Positions 50,488 to 59,780 of a stretch of DNA of 64,000 nucleotides are shown here, in pieces. Location of the stretch: assembly GCA_934725105.1 (NCBI GenBank), contig CAKVBD010000009.1:4123-68122 (forward strand). Reading direction: 5' to 3'. The notes beneath the pieces were generated by a model. That model ran no database searches. It was not told where the DNA came from and worked only from the letters and a program-made list of their open reading frames with translations. Position numbers and translations under genes: made by a program. Origin of the DNA: an uncultured Bulleidia sp. (GTDB lineage Bacteria > Bacillota_I > Bacilli_A > Erysipelotrichales > Erysipelotrichaceae). Position 1 is the first letter of the stretch. Every line of letters starts with the position of its first letter.

Positions 50488-52308
50488 ATGAGTAAGATTA
50501 TTGGTATTGACTTAGGTACTACAAACAGCTGCGTAGCAGTAATGGAAGGCAAGGAAGCAAAGGTAATTGCTAACCCTGAAGGTAATAGAACAACTCCTTC
50601 AGTTGTAGCTTTTAAAAATGGTGAAAGAATTGTTGGTGATGCTGCAAAGAGACAGTTGATCACAAACAAGAACACAGTATATTCTGTAAAGCGTTTAATG
50701 GGTACAGACAAGAAGGTTGAACTTGAAGGAAAACAGTATACACCACAGGAAGTATCCGCTATGATCCTTTCTTACTTGAAAGATTATGCTGAAGCTTATC
50801 TTGGTGAAAAGGTAGACAAGGCTGTTATTACAGTTCCTGCATACTTCAACGATGCACAGCGTCAGGCAACAAAGGATGCTGGTAAGATTGCTGGATTAGA
50901 AGTTGAAAGAATCATCAACGAACCAACAGCATCTGCATTAGCATTCGGTCTTGATAAGGATCAGAATACTGAACATAAGATTCTTGTATATGACCTTGGT
51001 GGTGGTACATTCGATGTATCTATTCTTGATATCGCAGATGGTACATTTGAAGTATTATCTACAGCAGGTGATACACATCTAGGTGGTGATGACTTTGATG
51101 AAAAGATCATTGACTGGCTAGCTGATAACTTCAAGAAGGAACATAACATTGATTTGAAGGCTGACAAGATGGCTTTACAGAGATTGAAGGAAGCAAGTGA
51201 AAAGGCTAAGAAGGATCTATCTGGAACAGTTCAGACACAGATTTCCTTACCATTCATTTCTGCAGGTCCTGAAGGTCCATTACACTTAGAAGCAACATTA
51301 ACAAGAGCTCAATTTGATGCTATGACAAAGGATCTTGTTGATAGAACAATGGTTCCAGTAAAGAATGCATTAAAAGATGCTGGTCTGAATGCAAGTGATC
51401 TTGATCAGGTATTACTTGTAGGTGGTTCTACACGTATTCCAGCTGTACAGGAAGCAGTAAAAAGAGAACTCGGTAAAGAACCTAACAAGTCCGTTAACCC
51501 AGATGAATGTGTAGCTTTAGGTGCTGCAATTCAAGGTGGTGTCATCAGTGGTGATGTTAAGGACGTATTATTACTTGACGTTACTCCATTAAGCTTAGGT
51601 ATTGAAACACTTGGTGGTGTTATGACAGTATTGATTCCAAGAAATACTACGATTCCAACAAGCAAGTCTCAGGTATTCTCAACAGCAGCAGATAACCAGC
51701 CAGCAGTAGATATCCATGTATTACAGGGTGAAAGACCAATGGCTGCAGATAACAAGACACTTGGCAACTTCCAGTTAGATGGTATCGCACCAGCTAGACG
51801 TGGTGTTCCACAGATCGAAGTTAAGTTTGATATCGACGTTAACGGTATCGTTAAGGTATCTGCATTGGATAAGGGTACAAATAAGGAACAGCACATTACA
51901 ATTCAGAACTCTTCTGGATTAAGTGATGATGAAATCGATAGAATGGTTAGAGAAGCTGAAGAGCATAAGGCTGAAGATGACAAGCGTAAGGAAGAAATCG
52001 AAACAAAGAACAAGGCTGAAGCTTTCATCAACCAGATCGATGAAACATTAAAGAGCGACAATGCAAATGTAAGTGAAGATCAGAAGGCTGAAGTTAAGAA
52101 GCTCAGAGATGAATTACAGGAAGCTATTGACAAGAATGATATGGAAACATTGAAGTCAAAGATGGAAGCTCTTGAACAGGCAGCAAATGCTATGGCACAA
52201 CAGATGTACCAGCAGCAGGGTGCACAGGCTGATCCTTCCGCATCAGCTGGCAATACTTCATCCTCTAATGATGATGTTGTAGATGCTGATTTCAAAGAAA
52301 AGAATTAA
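50488..52308 (+). CDS. dnaK: Chaperone DnaK (Hsp70)
   Basis: A 606-residue Hsp70. The ATPase domain begins IGIDLGTTNSCVAVM and contains VPAYFNDAQRQATKDAGKIAG and DLGGGTFDVSILD. The linker and peptide-binding domain follow (VLLLDVTPLSLGIETLGG), and the tail ends DDVVDADF. As in other Gram-positive DnaK proteins, a segment of about 24 residues found in the proteobacterial ATPase domain is absent. The start follows GGGAGG. It is followed by a weak hairpin, then dnaJ. Confidence 0.98.
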   Translation: MSKIIGIDLGTTNSCVAVMEGKEAKVIANPEGNRTTPSVVAFKNGERIVGDAAKRQLITNKNTVYSVKRLMGTDKKVELEGKQYTPQEVSAMILSYLKDYAEAYLGEKVDKAVITVPAYFNDAQRQATKDAGKIAGLEVERIINEPTASALAFGLDKDQNTEHKILVYDLGGGTFDVSILDIADGTFEVLSTAGDTHLGGDDFDEKIIDWLADNFKKEHNIDLKADKMALQRLKEASEKAKKDLSGTVQTQISLPFISAGPEGPLHLEATLTRAQFDAMTKDLVDRTMVPVKNALKDAGLNASDLDQVLLVGGSTRIPAVQEAVKRELGKEPNKSVNPDECVALGAAIQGGVISGDVKDVLLLDVTPLSLGIETLGGVMTVLIPRNTTIPTSKSQVFSTAADNQPAVDIHVLQGERPMAADNKTLGNFQLDGIAPARRGVPQIEVKFDIDVNGIVKVSALDKGTNKEQHITIQNSSGLSDDEIDRMVREAEEHKAEDDKRKEEIETKNKAEAFINQIDETLKSDNANVSEDQKAEVKKLRDELQEAIDKNDMETLKSKMEALEQAANAMAQQMYQQQGAQADPSASAGNTSSSNDDVVDADFKEKN

Positions 52309-52315
52309 TCATAAT

Positions 52316-52346
52316 GAATGCGGAATGTAATTTCCGCATTCTTATT
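52316..52346 (+). terminator. Hairpin between dnaK and dnaJ
   Basis: GAATGCGGAA / TTCCGCATTC followed by an interrupted T stretch. A partial terminator or stabiliser that would make dnaK more abundant than dnaJ and clpB. Confidence 0.6.
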
Positions 52347-52369
52347 TCAAAGAATAAGTGAGGTTTTGT

Positions 52370-53524
52370 ATGGCAGATAAGCGAGATTACTATGAGGTAT
52401 TAGGCGTATCCAAAAATGCAACCGATGATGAAATCAAACGAGCCTATCGAAAGCTCGCTAAGAAGTATCATCCGGATTTGAATAAAGCACCTGATGCCGC
52501 TGAAAAATTTAAAGAAGTCAATGAAGCAAATGAAGTATTGTCTGATCCTAAAAAAAGACAGGCATATGACCAGTTTGGCTTTGCAGGTGTAGATCCACAA
52601 GCTGCGGGCGGCAATGGATTTGGAGGCGGATTCTCTGGATTCTCTTCTGGTAACTTCAGCGACTTTGGAGATATTTTTGGAGATATCTTTGGATCTGGTA
52701 TGGGTGGTTTTTCATCATCTTCTAGATCTAGAGCAAAGCAAGGACCACAAAAGGGTGAAGATGTATTTAGAAGAATGTCTATTTCTTTTATGGATGCATG
52801 TTTTGGTAAAACAGAAACTTTGAATCTGACATTTGATGAGCAGTGTGAACATTGTCATGGTACAGGAGCTGAAAGTCCTAGTGATATTGAAGACTGTCCT
52901 AGATGTCATGGAACTGGATACGTTGAATCTGTGCAGCAGTCTTTGTTTGGCATGATGCGTACACAAAGTCCATGTCCAGATTGTCATGGTACAGGTAAGC
53001 ATGTTAGAAAGGCTTGTCATGTTTGTCATGGACAAGGCTACACACGAAAGACTTCACCAGTTGAAATCAAGATTCCTGCAGGTATTTCCAGCGGTCAGCA
53101 GTTAAGAGTTGCTGGTAAAGGAAGTCGTGGAAGCAATGGTGGACCAAATGGTGATCTCTATATTGAAATCAACGTACAGCCACATAAGTATTTTGTAAGA
53201 GATGGTAAAGATATTTACCTTGATATTCCAGTCAGTGCAGTGGATGCTACGATTGGTACTTCAGTAGATGTACCTACAATTGACGGGGATGTTTCTATGA
53301 AGATCCCTGCAGGTACACAGGATGGCACAAAATTAAGATTAAAAGGAAAAGGTGTTGTTGATCTTAGAGGCGGCAAGAAGGGTGATGAAATCGTCACTGT
53401 TCGCGTAAAAGTAAACGATGACCTTTCTAGAAAAGAAAAAGAACTCTATAAGCAGTTACAGGAGTTACAAGAATCCTCTAGGTCTGAAACACTTTGGACA
53501 AAATTTAAAAACCAGTTTAAATAG
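52370..53524 (+). CDS. dnaJ: Chaperone DnaJ (Hsp40)
   Basis: A 384-residue type I Hsp40. The J domain (residues 4-70) has the H-P-D loop in KKYHPDLNK. A Gly/Phe-rich segment follows, then the zinc region with four C-x-x-C-x-G-x-G repeats (CEHCHGTG, CPRCHGTG, CPDCHGTG, CHVCHGQG), then the C-terminal substrate domains. The start is the ATG at 52370 with GTGAGG upstream; an in-frame GTG lies at 52358. Confidence 0.97.
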   Translation: MADKRDYYEVLGVSKNATDDEIKRAYRKLAKKYHPDLNKAPDAAEKFKEVNEANEVLSDPKKRQAYDQFGFAGVDPQAAGGNGFGGGFSGFSSGNFSDFGDIFGDIFGSGMGGFSSSSRSRAKQGPQKGEDVFRRMSISFMDACFGKTETLNLTFDEQCEHCHGTGAESPSDIEDCPRCHGTGYVESVQQSLFGMMRTQSPCPDCHGTGKHVRKACHVCHGQGYTRKTSPVEIKIPAGISSGQQLRVAGKGSRGSNGGPNGDLYIEINVQPHKYFVRDGKDIYLDIPVSAVDATIGTSVDVPTIDGDVSMKIPAGTQDGTKLRLKGKGVVDLRGGKKGDEIVTVRVKVNDDLSRKEKELYKQLQELQESSRSETLWTKFKNQFK

Positions 53525-53547
53525 AAAACTGTAAAGGAGGTGGTATC

Positions 53548-56109
53548 ATGAATCCTGAAATCATGACTGAAATTCTCCAACAAATTATTAATAACGCAGT
53601 TACAAAAGCACAGGAAAATCATCATTCACAAATTGCGGTAGAACATGTTCTATGTGCAATGTGTGAAGATGACAACCTGGATGGAATATTCGAAAGAATG
53701 AATGTTCCAAAATCTAAATTTCTGACGATTGTGAAAAGATCACTATCTAACATGGCAAGTGTAGATGGTGCAAATGATCTTACAATTGATCGTTATCTTC
53801 AGCAGGCATATCAGTACGCTATGGATTATATGAAAAAGCTTGGCGATACATATATGAGTGCTGCGGATCTATTGATTGGTATCTTTGAAACAAATGCACC
53901 AGTTGTAAATGAACTCATGAATACGCTGCATTTCACATTAAAAGATATCATCAAAGCAGAAAATGATAGAAGAGGAGGTATGAAGATGGACGAAAAAACA
54001 AACGAAAGCCAACTTGATGCCTTAAGTAAATATGGCAGAGATTTGGTACAAGAAGTGAAAGATCACAAAATTGATCCTGTCATCGGTAGAGATGAAGAAA
54101 TCAGACGTGTGATTGAAATCTTATCTCGTAAAACAAAAAACAACCCTGTATTGATTGGTGAACCAGGTGTTGGTAAAACGGCAATCTGTGAAGGATTGGC
54201 ACAGCGTATTTACCATGATGAAGTACCAGAGGGATTAAAGAATAAAAAACTCATTGAACTCGATATGGGTGCTTTGATTGCTGGTGCAAAATACAGAGGT
54301 GAATTTGAAGAAAGACTCAAAGGTGTTTTAAAACAGGTTCAAAAGGCAAATGGCGATATTATTCTGTTTATTGATGAAATCCATAACCTTGTTGGTGCTG
54401 GAAAGACAGAAGGATCCATGGATGCGGCGAACTTGTTGAAACCACTGCTTGCTAGAGGGGAATTGAGATGTATTGGTGCAACGACATTCAATGAATATCG
54501 TCAATACATTGAAAAAGACAGAGCTCTAGAAAGAAGATTCCAGAAAGTTCTTGTCAATGAACCAACAGTAGATGATACGATTGCAATCTTAAGAGGTTTG
54601 AAAGAACGTTTTGAAAACTATCATCATGTAACAATCAAGGATGAAGCACTTGTTGCGGCAGCGAAGCTTTCTGATCGTTATATTACAGACCGTTTCTTGC
54701 CTGATAAGGCAATTGACCTTGTGGATGAAGCTTGTTCTTCTATTCGTGTAGAATTAGACTCTATGCCTACAGAATTATATGAACTTGATCGTAAACAAAA
54801 GCTTTTGGATATGGAATTAAAATCATTGAAGAAAGAAAAAGATGATAAGTCATTAGCAAGAAAAGCTGAAATTGAAAAAGAACTTGCAGATGTCAATGAA
54901 AAGCTTGAAGCTGGCGTTTCTAAATGGAATGCTGAAAAGGAAAGTGATAAATCTATCGCTTCCTATCAGAATGAACTAGAAGAAGCAAAGAAGCAGTATG
55001 ATTTAGCACGTGAAAGAAATGACTATGATAAAGCTGGGCAGCTATTATATTCAACAATTCCAGCACTAGAAAAGAAAATTAAGGATTCTATGAATACAGA
55101 TGAATCTTCATCTGATTCTATGCTGAAAAGAGTTGTTGATGAAGAAGAAATCAATGAGATCGTATCTAGATGGACACATATTGATATTTCAAGATTAAAG
55201 TCCAGTGAAAAAGATAAAATCCTGCATCTCAAAGATTTCCTGGCAAAACGTGTGATGGGACAAGATGAAGCACTTGAACTTGTGACAGATGCAATTATGC
55301 GTTCCAAAGCAAATATCCAAGATGAAAATCGTCCACTTGGTTCCTTCATGTTCCTGGGTCCTACAGGTGTAGGTAAAACTGAAGTTGCGAAAGCACTGGC
55401 ACAGCAGTTATTCGACGATGAAAGCAATATTGTCAGAATCGATATGAGCGAATACATGGAGAAATTCAGTGTTTCTAGATTAATTGGTGCTCCTCCAGGA
55501 TACGTTGGATACGAAGAAGGCGGTCAGTTAACAGAAGCTGTTAGAAGACATCCATATTCCATCGTTCTTCTTGATGAAGTAGAAAAGGCACACCCAGATG
55601 TATTTAATATCCTGCTTCAAATATTGGATGATGGAAGAATCACAGATTCTAAAGGTGTAACAGTAGATTTCAAAAATACAATCATTATCATGACAAGTAA
55701 CCTTGGCAGTGAATATGCTTTTGAAAAAGATGAAGAAACACGTAGAAAGCATTATGAAGATGCAGTACATGCATTCTTTAAACCAGAATTTGTCAATCGT
55801 ATCGATGAAATCATTGTATTCAATGCATTAGGTGTTGAAGTACAGAAGAAGATTGCAGATAAGTTCTTAGGCTTGCTTGCTGATAGATTGAAAGAAAAAG
55901 ATATCACTCTAGAAGTTACAGAGAAAGCAAAAGAAAGAATTATCAAGCTAGGTGTGGATCCTCAATTTGGTGCTAGACCAATGAGAAGACATATCCAGCG
56001 TGGAATTGAAACAGAAATTGCGAAAGTCATTCTTTCTACAGATAACATTGCCAACAAGACAATTGTTGTAGATGCAGATGACAATCAATATTTATTCTCT
56101 GTAAAATAG
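53548..56109 (+). CDS. clpB: Disaggregase ClpB
   Basis: An 853-residue Hsp100 that solubilises aggregates with DnaK. An N-terminal Clp repeat domain (about 1-145) precedes the first AAA+ domain (Walker A GEPGVGKT near residue 208), the long coiled middle domain typical of ClpB (about 410-530), and the second AAA+ domain (Walker A GPTGVGKT near 608). A full middle domain separates it from ClpC or ClpE. Inclusion in the hrcA operon, without a visible separate promoter, suggests HrcA control. The start follows AAAGGAGG. Confidence 0.96.
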   Translation: MNPEIMTEILQQIINNAVTKAQENHHSQIAVEHVLCAMCEDDNLDGIFERMNVPKSKFLTIVKRSLSNMASVDGANDLTIDRYLQQAYQYAMDYMKKLGDTYMSAADLLIGIFETNAPVVNELMNTLHFTLKDIIKAENDRRGGMKMDEKTNESQLDALSKYGRDLVQEVKDHKIDPVIGRDEEIRRVIEILSRKTKNNPVLIGEPGVGKTAICEGLAQRIYHDEVPEGLKNKKLIELDMGALIAGAKYRGEFEERLKGVLKQVQKANGDIILFIDEIHNLVGAGKTEGSMDAANLLKPLLARGELRCIGATTFNEYRQYIEKDRALERRFQKVLVNEPTVDDTIAILRGLKERFENYHHVTIKDEALVAAAKLSDRYITDRFLPDKAIDLVDEACSSIRVELDSMPTELYELDRKQKLLDMELKSLKKEKDDKSLARKAEIEKELADVNEKLEAGVSKWNAEKESDKSIASYQNELEEAKKQYDLARERNDYDKAGQLLYSTIPALEKKIKDSMNTDESSSDSMLKRVVDEEEINEIVSRWTHIDISRLKSSEKDKILHLKDFLAKRVMGQDEALELVTDAIMRSKANIQDENRPLGSFMFLGPTGVGKTEVAKALAQQLFDDESNIVRIDMSEYMEKFSVSRLIGAPPGYVGYEEGGQLTEAVRRHPYSIVLLDEVEKAHPDVFNILLQILDDGRITDSKGVTVDFKNTIIIMTSNLGSEYAFEKDEETRRKHYEDAVHAFFKPEFVNRIDEIIVFNALGVEVQKKIADKFLGLLADRLKEKDITLEVTEKAKERIIKLGVDPQFGARPMRRHIQRGIETEIAKVILSTDNIANKTIVVDADDNQYLFSVK

Positions 56110-56118
56110 ATATGAAAA

Positions 56119-56150
56119 CAGGATAGAATATAATCTATCCTGCTTTTTTT
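56119..56150 (+). terminator. Terminator after clpB
   Basis: CAGGATAGA / TCTATCCTG followed by a T run; on the other strand only four T bases follow, so it may serve galT weakly. Confidence 0.85.
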
Positions 56151-57651
56151 ATGAATTCACTTTTGAAATAAATGCATCAAATCCATTGCGACCATTTTCA
56201 TCGTCTTTATAGATACCAGCATTTTCTAATACTTCAGCAAATACATAACCAATTTCATCCTGAATAATAGAATCAATATTGTCTGAATTGATATCTGTAT
56301 ACTTCTTTTTGATACCTTCAGCCCATACCGCATGAGAAGCAATGACTGGGTTAGAAGCGATATCTTCATTGTTTAGAATTGCTTTTTTCAATGTTTCCAT
56401 TTCATTGAGCAATCTTGCTGGAAGTACCGCAAGCCCCATAACTTCAATCAAGCCAATATTTTCTTTCTTGATGTGATGGAGATGTGGGTGTGGATGGAAG
56501 ATACCAAGAGGATATTGCTCACTTGTTAGATTATTTCTTAAGACAAGATCCAATTCATACTTGCCATCTTTCATTCTCGCAATTGGAGTGATTGTATTAT
56601 GAGGTGTATCGTTTGTAAATGCTTCAATACCACATGTTTCATCACTGTAGTTTTTCCATGTTTGTAAAATATGATCTGCAAGTTCTACGATTCTAGAAGG
56701 TGATGTACCATCTAAACGAATCACAGACATTGGCCATTCAACAATACCAGCTTCTACATCTTCAAATCCTTTGAATGCAACAGATTTACGCAAAGGTGCT
56801 TTTGCCATCGCAAATGTATAATTACCACCCTGGAAATGTTCATGAGATAAGATAGAACCACCACAGATTGGAAGATCAGAGTTAGATCCAATTGTGTAAT
56901 GCGGGAAAATATCTAAGAATTCGAGAAGACGTGTAAATGTTGCCTTTTCAATCTTCATTGGACGGTGAGCTTCAGATAGAACGATGCAATGTTCATTGTA
57001 ATAAACATATGGGCTATACTGCATGAACCATGCTTCATGATCCAGTGTCAATGGAATCTGTCTTAATGTAAAACGTGCTGGATGATCAAGTCTTCCCGCA
57101 AAACCTTCATTTTCGTGACAGAGAAGATCTACAGGATAACGATTCTGGCTTTGATTTGCGGCAGCAGCAATTGCCTTTGGATCCTTTTCAGGTTTGGATA
57201 GGTTGATTGTAATATCTAAATCACCATATTTTGTAGATGTAACCCATTTACGATCCTTTGCGATACGGTAACGACGAATATAGTCAGAATCACAACTAAG
57301 CTTATAGAAATAATCTGTAGCTTTTTTTGGTGATTCTTTATATAGAGCATCAAATGTATGTCTTACTTGACTTGGTCTTGGTGTTAAACAATTCATCAGT
57401 CTAGTATCAAACAAATCTCTTGATGCAATACCATCTTCAATCACACCTCTATCTGCAGCATCATCTAATAATACTTTCAAGATTTCTTCTAGAGGGTGTG
57501 CTTCTCCACTTTCAGGATGAAAAGATGCATCTACATCTAATTTCATTGTATCTAGCAATGCATTTGTTACATAAAAGATATCACTTTCTTCAATGAGTTC
57601 TGTGTCTAAACCATAGCGAATAAGTGAGTGAATAGCTTCAATTGTATTCAT
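56149..57651 (-). CDS. galT: UDP-glucose--hexose-1-phosphate uridylyltransferase, class II
   Basis: A 500-residue GalT of the Bacillota-specific class II, exchanging UMP between glucose and galactose 1-phosphates in the Leloir pathway. It shows TRLLEFLDIFPHYTIGSNSDLPICGGSILSHEHFQGG, with the active-site His-Glu-His in SHEHF, and LGIFHPHPHLHHIKKENIGLIEVMGLAVLP. galK and galE are not in this window. The start follows AAGGAG. It is divergent from a membrane protein gene across a perfect palindrome. Confidence 0.94.
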   Translation of the reverse strand: MNTIEAIHSLIRYGLDTELIEESDIFYVTNALLDTMKLDVDASFHPESGEAHPLEEILKVLLDDAADRGVIEDGIASRDLFDTRLMNCLTPRPSQVRHTFDALYKESPKKATDYFYKLSCDSDYIRRYRIAKDRKWVTSTKYGDLDITINLSKPEKDPKAIAAAANQSQNRYPVDLLCHENEGFAGRLDHPARFTLRQIPLTLDHEAWFMQYSPYVYYNEHCIVLSEAHRPMKIEKATFTRLLEFLDIFPHYTIGSNSDLPICGGSILSHEHFQGGNYTFAMAKAPLRKSVAFKGFEDVEAGIVEWPMSVIRLDGTSPSRIVELADHILQTWKNYSDETCGIEAFTNDTPHNTITPIARMKDGKYELDLVLRNNLTSEQYPLGIFHPHPHLHHIKKENIGLIEVMGLAVLPARLLNEMETLKKAILNNEDIASNPVIASHAVWAEGIKKKYTDINSDNIDSIIQDEIGYVFAEVLENAGIYKDDENGRNGFDAFISKVNS

Positions 57652-57708
57652 GATTTCTAACTCCTTAATTTTTCATCTATCATTTTATTCTAATTGTGAA
57701 TGAGATAC

Positions 57709-57727
57709 TATCTAAATATTTTAGATA
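57709..57727. promoter_or_regulatory. Palindrome in the galT divergent region
   Basis: TATCTAAA-TAT-TTTAGATA, an 8-3-8 perfect inverted repeat in the 142-base gap between galT and the rightward gene at 57794. A TATAAT for the rightward gene is at 57759-57764. It may bind a regulator of either gene. Confidence 0.55.
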
Positions 57728-57793
57728 TAATCATGAATATTTTAAGTATAGTCTATGATATAATACCTTCATTGAGTTTAAGAGGTAGAAAAA

Positions 57794-58315
57794 ATGAATC
57801 TTGGTTTAAATGATATTATCAATATCGTTATTGGTGTGGTTTTTATTGGTTTATCCATTCCACTATTCTTCCGCTGGAAGAAACTAAATGGCAAAGTTAT
57901 CATTGCTGATCAGCAATGGTCTACAATGCGAATCTTGTTCCTTGTTGTAGGAGTACTATCCGTTCTTTCTATGTTTACACAAGGTGCAAGCATGTCTATT
58001 TTTGATATCTTCCGTCTAACAGGTACAATCATAGCAGTATCTGTATACATGGTTGTTAGAGATGGCGTTGGTGAAGAAGGGCTTGTTAGTGGAGGAAAGA
58101 TGATTCCTTGGAGTGAAGTACGTGCATATGACTATGAAAAAAGAAAAAATGTCATTGCGGTATTCTTTACAGTAGAATCTCAGAACGAAAAGAAGCCGGA
58201 TGATTATAGAAGTAAAGAATTAGACTTCTCTTTACAGGATGAAGAGCAGCTGAAAAGATTCCTTGAAACAAATCTAGGAAGAAAATATACAAGAATGAAG
58301 AAGAATTCCAAGTGA
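57794..58315 (+). CDS. Small membrane protein, DUF5673-like, unknown function
   Basis: A 173-residue protein with three predicted helices in its first 90 residues (INIVIGVVFIGLSIPLFF, ILFLVVGVLSVLSMF, IIAVSVYMVV), then a soluble C-terminal domain beginning GLVSGGKMIPWSEVRAYDYEK. That strand pattern (I-P-W-S-E-V) is typical of membrane-linked PH-like domains of the DUF5673 kind. No function known. The start follows AAGAGG. It has its own TATAAT and is ended by a hairpin. Confidence 0.75.
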   Translation: MNLGLNDIINIVIGVVFIGLSIPLFFRWKKLNGKVIIADQQWSTMRILFLVVGVLSVLSMFTQGASMSIFDIFRLTGTIIAVSVYMVVRDGVGEEGLVSGGKMIPWSEVRAYDYEKRKNVIAVFFTVESQNEKKPDDYRSKELDFSLQDEEQLKRFLETNLGRKYTRMKKNSK

Positions 58316-58328
58316 GTTCTTCTTTTTT
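58298..58328 (+). terminator. Terminator overlapping the end of the small membrane protein gene
   Basis: AGAAGAA / TTCTTCT followed by a T run. Confidence 0.7.
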
Positions 58329-58336
58329 TATGTGAC

Positions 58337-58365
58337 TTGCAAATACGGCGGTTTCGTTTCATAAT
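58337..58365 (+). promoter_or_regulatory. Promoter of the NAD operon
   Basis: TTGCAA (58337-58342), 17-base spacer, CATAAT (58360-58365); predicted transcription start near 58372. Confidence 0.65.
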
Positions 58366-58369
58366 ATTC

Positions 58370-58386
58370 ATAGTCAAAGTGACTAT
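58370..58386. promoter_or_regulatory. Candidate NrtR operator over the transcription start
   Basis: ATAGTCA-AAG-TGACTAT is a perfect 7-3-7 palindrome covering the predicted start site of the operon, eight bases before the regulator's ATG. NrtR proteins are known to bind palindromes near their own operons; the match of this exact sequence to a published site is not claimed. Confidence 0.65.
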
Positions 58387-58393
58387 ATTGAGT

Positions 58394-59257
58394 ATGGAAA
58401 AAATAAATGAATATGGAGAAACTTTAGAACAGTTTCTAAAAAATTATGATGAAAACAAATATAGAAGACCTAGTAATACAGTGGATATGATCTTGTTTAC
58501 TGTATATGAAGGAAATCTAAAAGTACTGCTGGTTAAAAGAAAGAATCATCCATTTATTGGTGATTGGGCGATGCCTGGTGGATTCATTGAATTTGAAGAA
58601 GATATGGAACAGGCAGTATTGAGAGAGTTAAAGGAAGAAACAAGTATTTCAAAGTATACATACTTTAGACAGTTATATACATTTGGAAATGCAGATCGTG
58701 ATCCTAGAACGCGTATTATTACGACAGTCTATCTTTCTATGACACCTTCCAGCAACATTAAAAATACACATGCCAGTGATGATGCAAAAGATGCTAGATG
58801 GTTCAATATTTCAAAGAAAACAATTTCTTCTACACAGAAAGGTAGAAAATCACTTCTTTGTTTAGACAACGATCAGGAAGATATTCATATCTGTTATGAA
58901 ATCAAAGACAATGCGAAACGAAATTACGTAGAAAGTAAATCGAAATGGCTGGAAAAGAAGAGTAATGCGATGCTTGCCGCAGACCATATCAAGGCAATCA
59001 ATATGGCAATGGATGTATTGAAAAGCCGTGTTGCTTCTACTGGTATCTTGTTTAATCTGTTGCCGAATGAATGTACATTACGCCAGATCCAGGATGCGTA
59101 TGAAGCTGTGATTGGTCATAAAGTCGATACAGGTAATTTTAGAAGAGATATTAAAAAGATGTTGATTGATACAGGAAAGAAAACAAAAGGGATTGGAAAG
59201 CGTGCTTCTTTGTATCAGTTTAACCCAATGTATGATTTCTTAAAGGAGAATTTATGA
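58394..59257 (+). CDS. nrtR: NrtR-type Nudix-domain transcriptional regulator of NAD metabolism
   Basis: A 287-residue protein from the ATG at 58394. The N-terminal Nudix domain (about residues 25-165) keeps an almost complete Nudix box (GGFIEFEEDM, then RELKEETS). The C-terminal winged helix (about 205-287, TGILFNLLPNECTLRQIQDAYEAVIG and FRRDIKKMLIDTG) is the NrtR DNA-binding part. NrtR proteins sense ADP-ribose and repress NAD genes. It leads pncA-pncB-nadD-nadE with a palindrome at the start site. The frame is open to 58337, but that region is promoter. Confidence 0.9.
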   Translation: MEKINEYGETLEQFLKNYDENKYRRPSNTVDMILFTVYEGNLKVLLVKRKNHPFIGDWAMPGGFIEFEEDMEQAVLRELKEETSISKYTYFRQLYTFGNADRDPRTRIITTVYLSMTPSSNIKNTHASDDAKDARWFNISKKTISSTQKGRKSLLCLDNDQEDIHICYEIKDNAKRNYVESKSKWLEKKSNAMLAADHIKAINMAMDVLKSRVASTGILFNLLPNECTLRQIQDAYEAVIGHKVDTGNFRRDIKKMLIDTGKKTKGIGKRASLYQFNPMYDFLKENL

Positions 59258-59769
59258 AAAAGGTATTGGTAATTGTAGATGTGCAGAATGATTTTGTAGA
59301 TGGTGCTTTAGGCACAAAAGAGGCAGTGGAAATTCTTCCATATGTGAAAGAAGAAATTGCTAAAAAGTATGATGATGTATTTGTAACATTTGATACACAT
59401 GAAGAAAACTATCTAGATACACTGGAAGGAAAGAATCTTCCAGTGAAACACTGCATTCGTCATACAGAAGGATGGGAATTAAACAAAGAAATTCAGGATG
59501 CTTTAGAAAATGTATCGTTTATTCCTGTAGAAAAGCCAACATTTGCCTCTTGCACACTTGTACAGATGATCACTGCTTTACAGCCAGATGAAATTACACT
59601 TGTTGGATTATGTACAGATATTTGTGTGATTTCAAATGCATTGCTGCTAAGAGCAGCTTTGTATAATACAACGATCAATGTTGTTGAAAAAGCATGTGCT
59701 GGCGTAACAAAAGAAAAGCACCTGGCAGCATTAGAAACAATGAGATCATGTCAGATCAATGTTTTATAG
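59254..59769 (+). CDS. pncA: Nicotinamidase
   Basis: A 171-residue isochorismatase-fold hydrolase turning nicotinamide into nicotinate. The catalytic triad is Asp9 (VDVQNDF), Lys94 (EKPTF) and Cys124 (TDICV), and the metal site is Asp48, His50 and His66. The same fold includes pyrazinamidases and other amidases; the neighbouring pncB and nad genes make nicotinamidase the best call. It overlaps nrtR by four bases. Confidence 0.93.
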   Translation: MKKVLVIVDVQNDFVDGALGTKEAVEILPYVKEEIAKKYDDVFVTFDTHEENYLDTLEGKNLPVKHCIRHTEGWELNKEIQDALENVSFIPVEKPTFASCTLVQMITALQPDEITLVGLCTDICVISNALLLRAALYNTTINVVEKACAGVTKEKHLAALETMRSCQINVL

Positions 59770-59780
59770 GAGGAAAAGAA

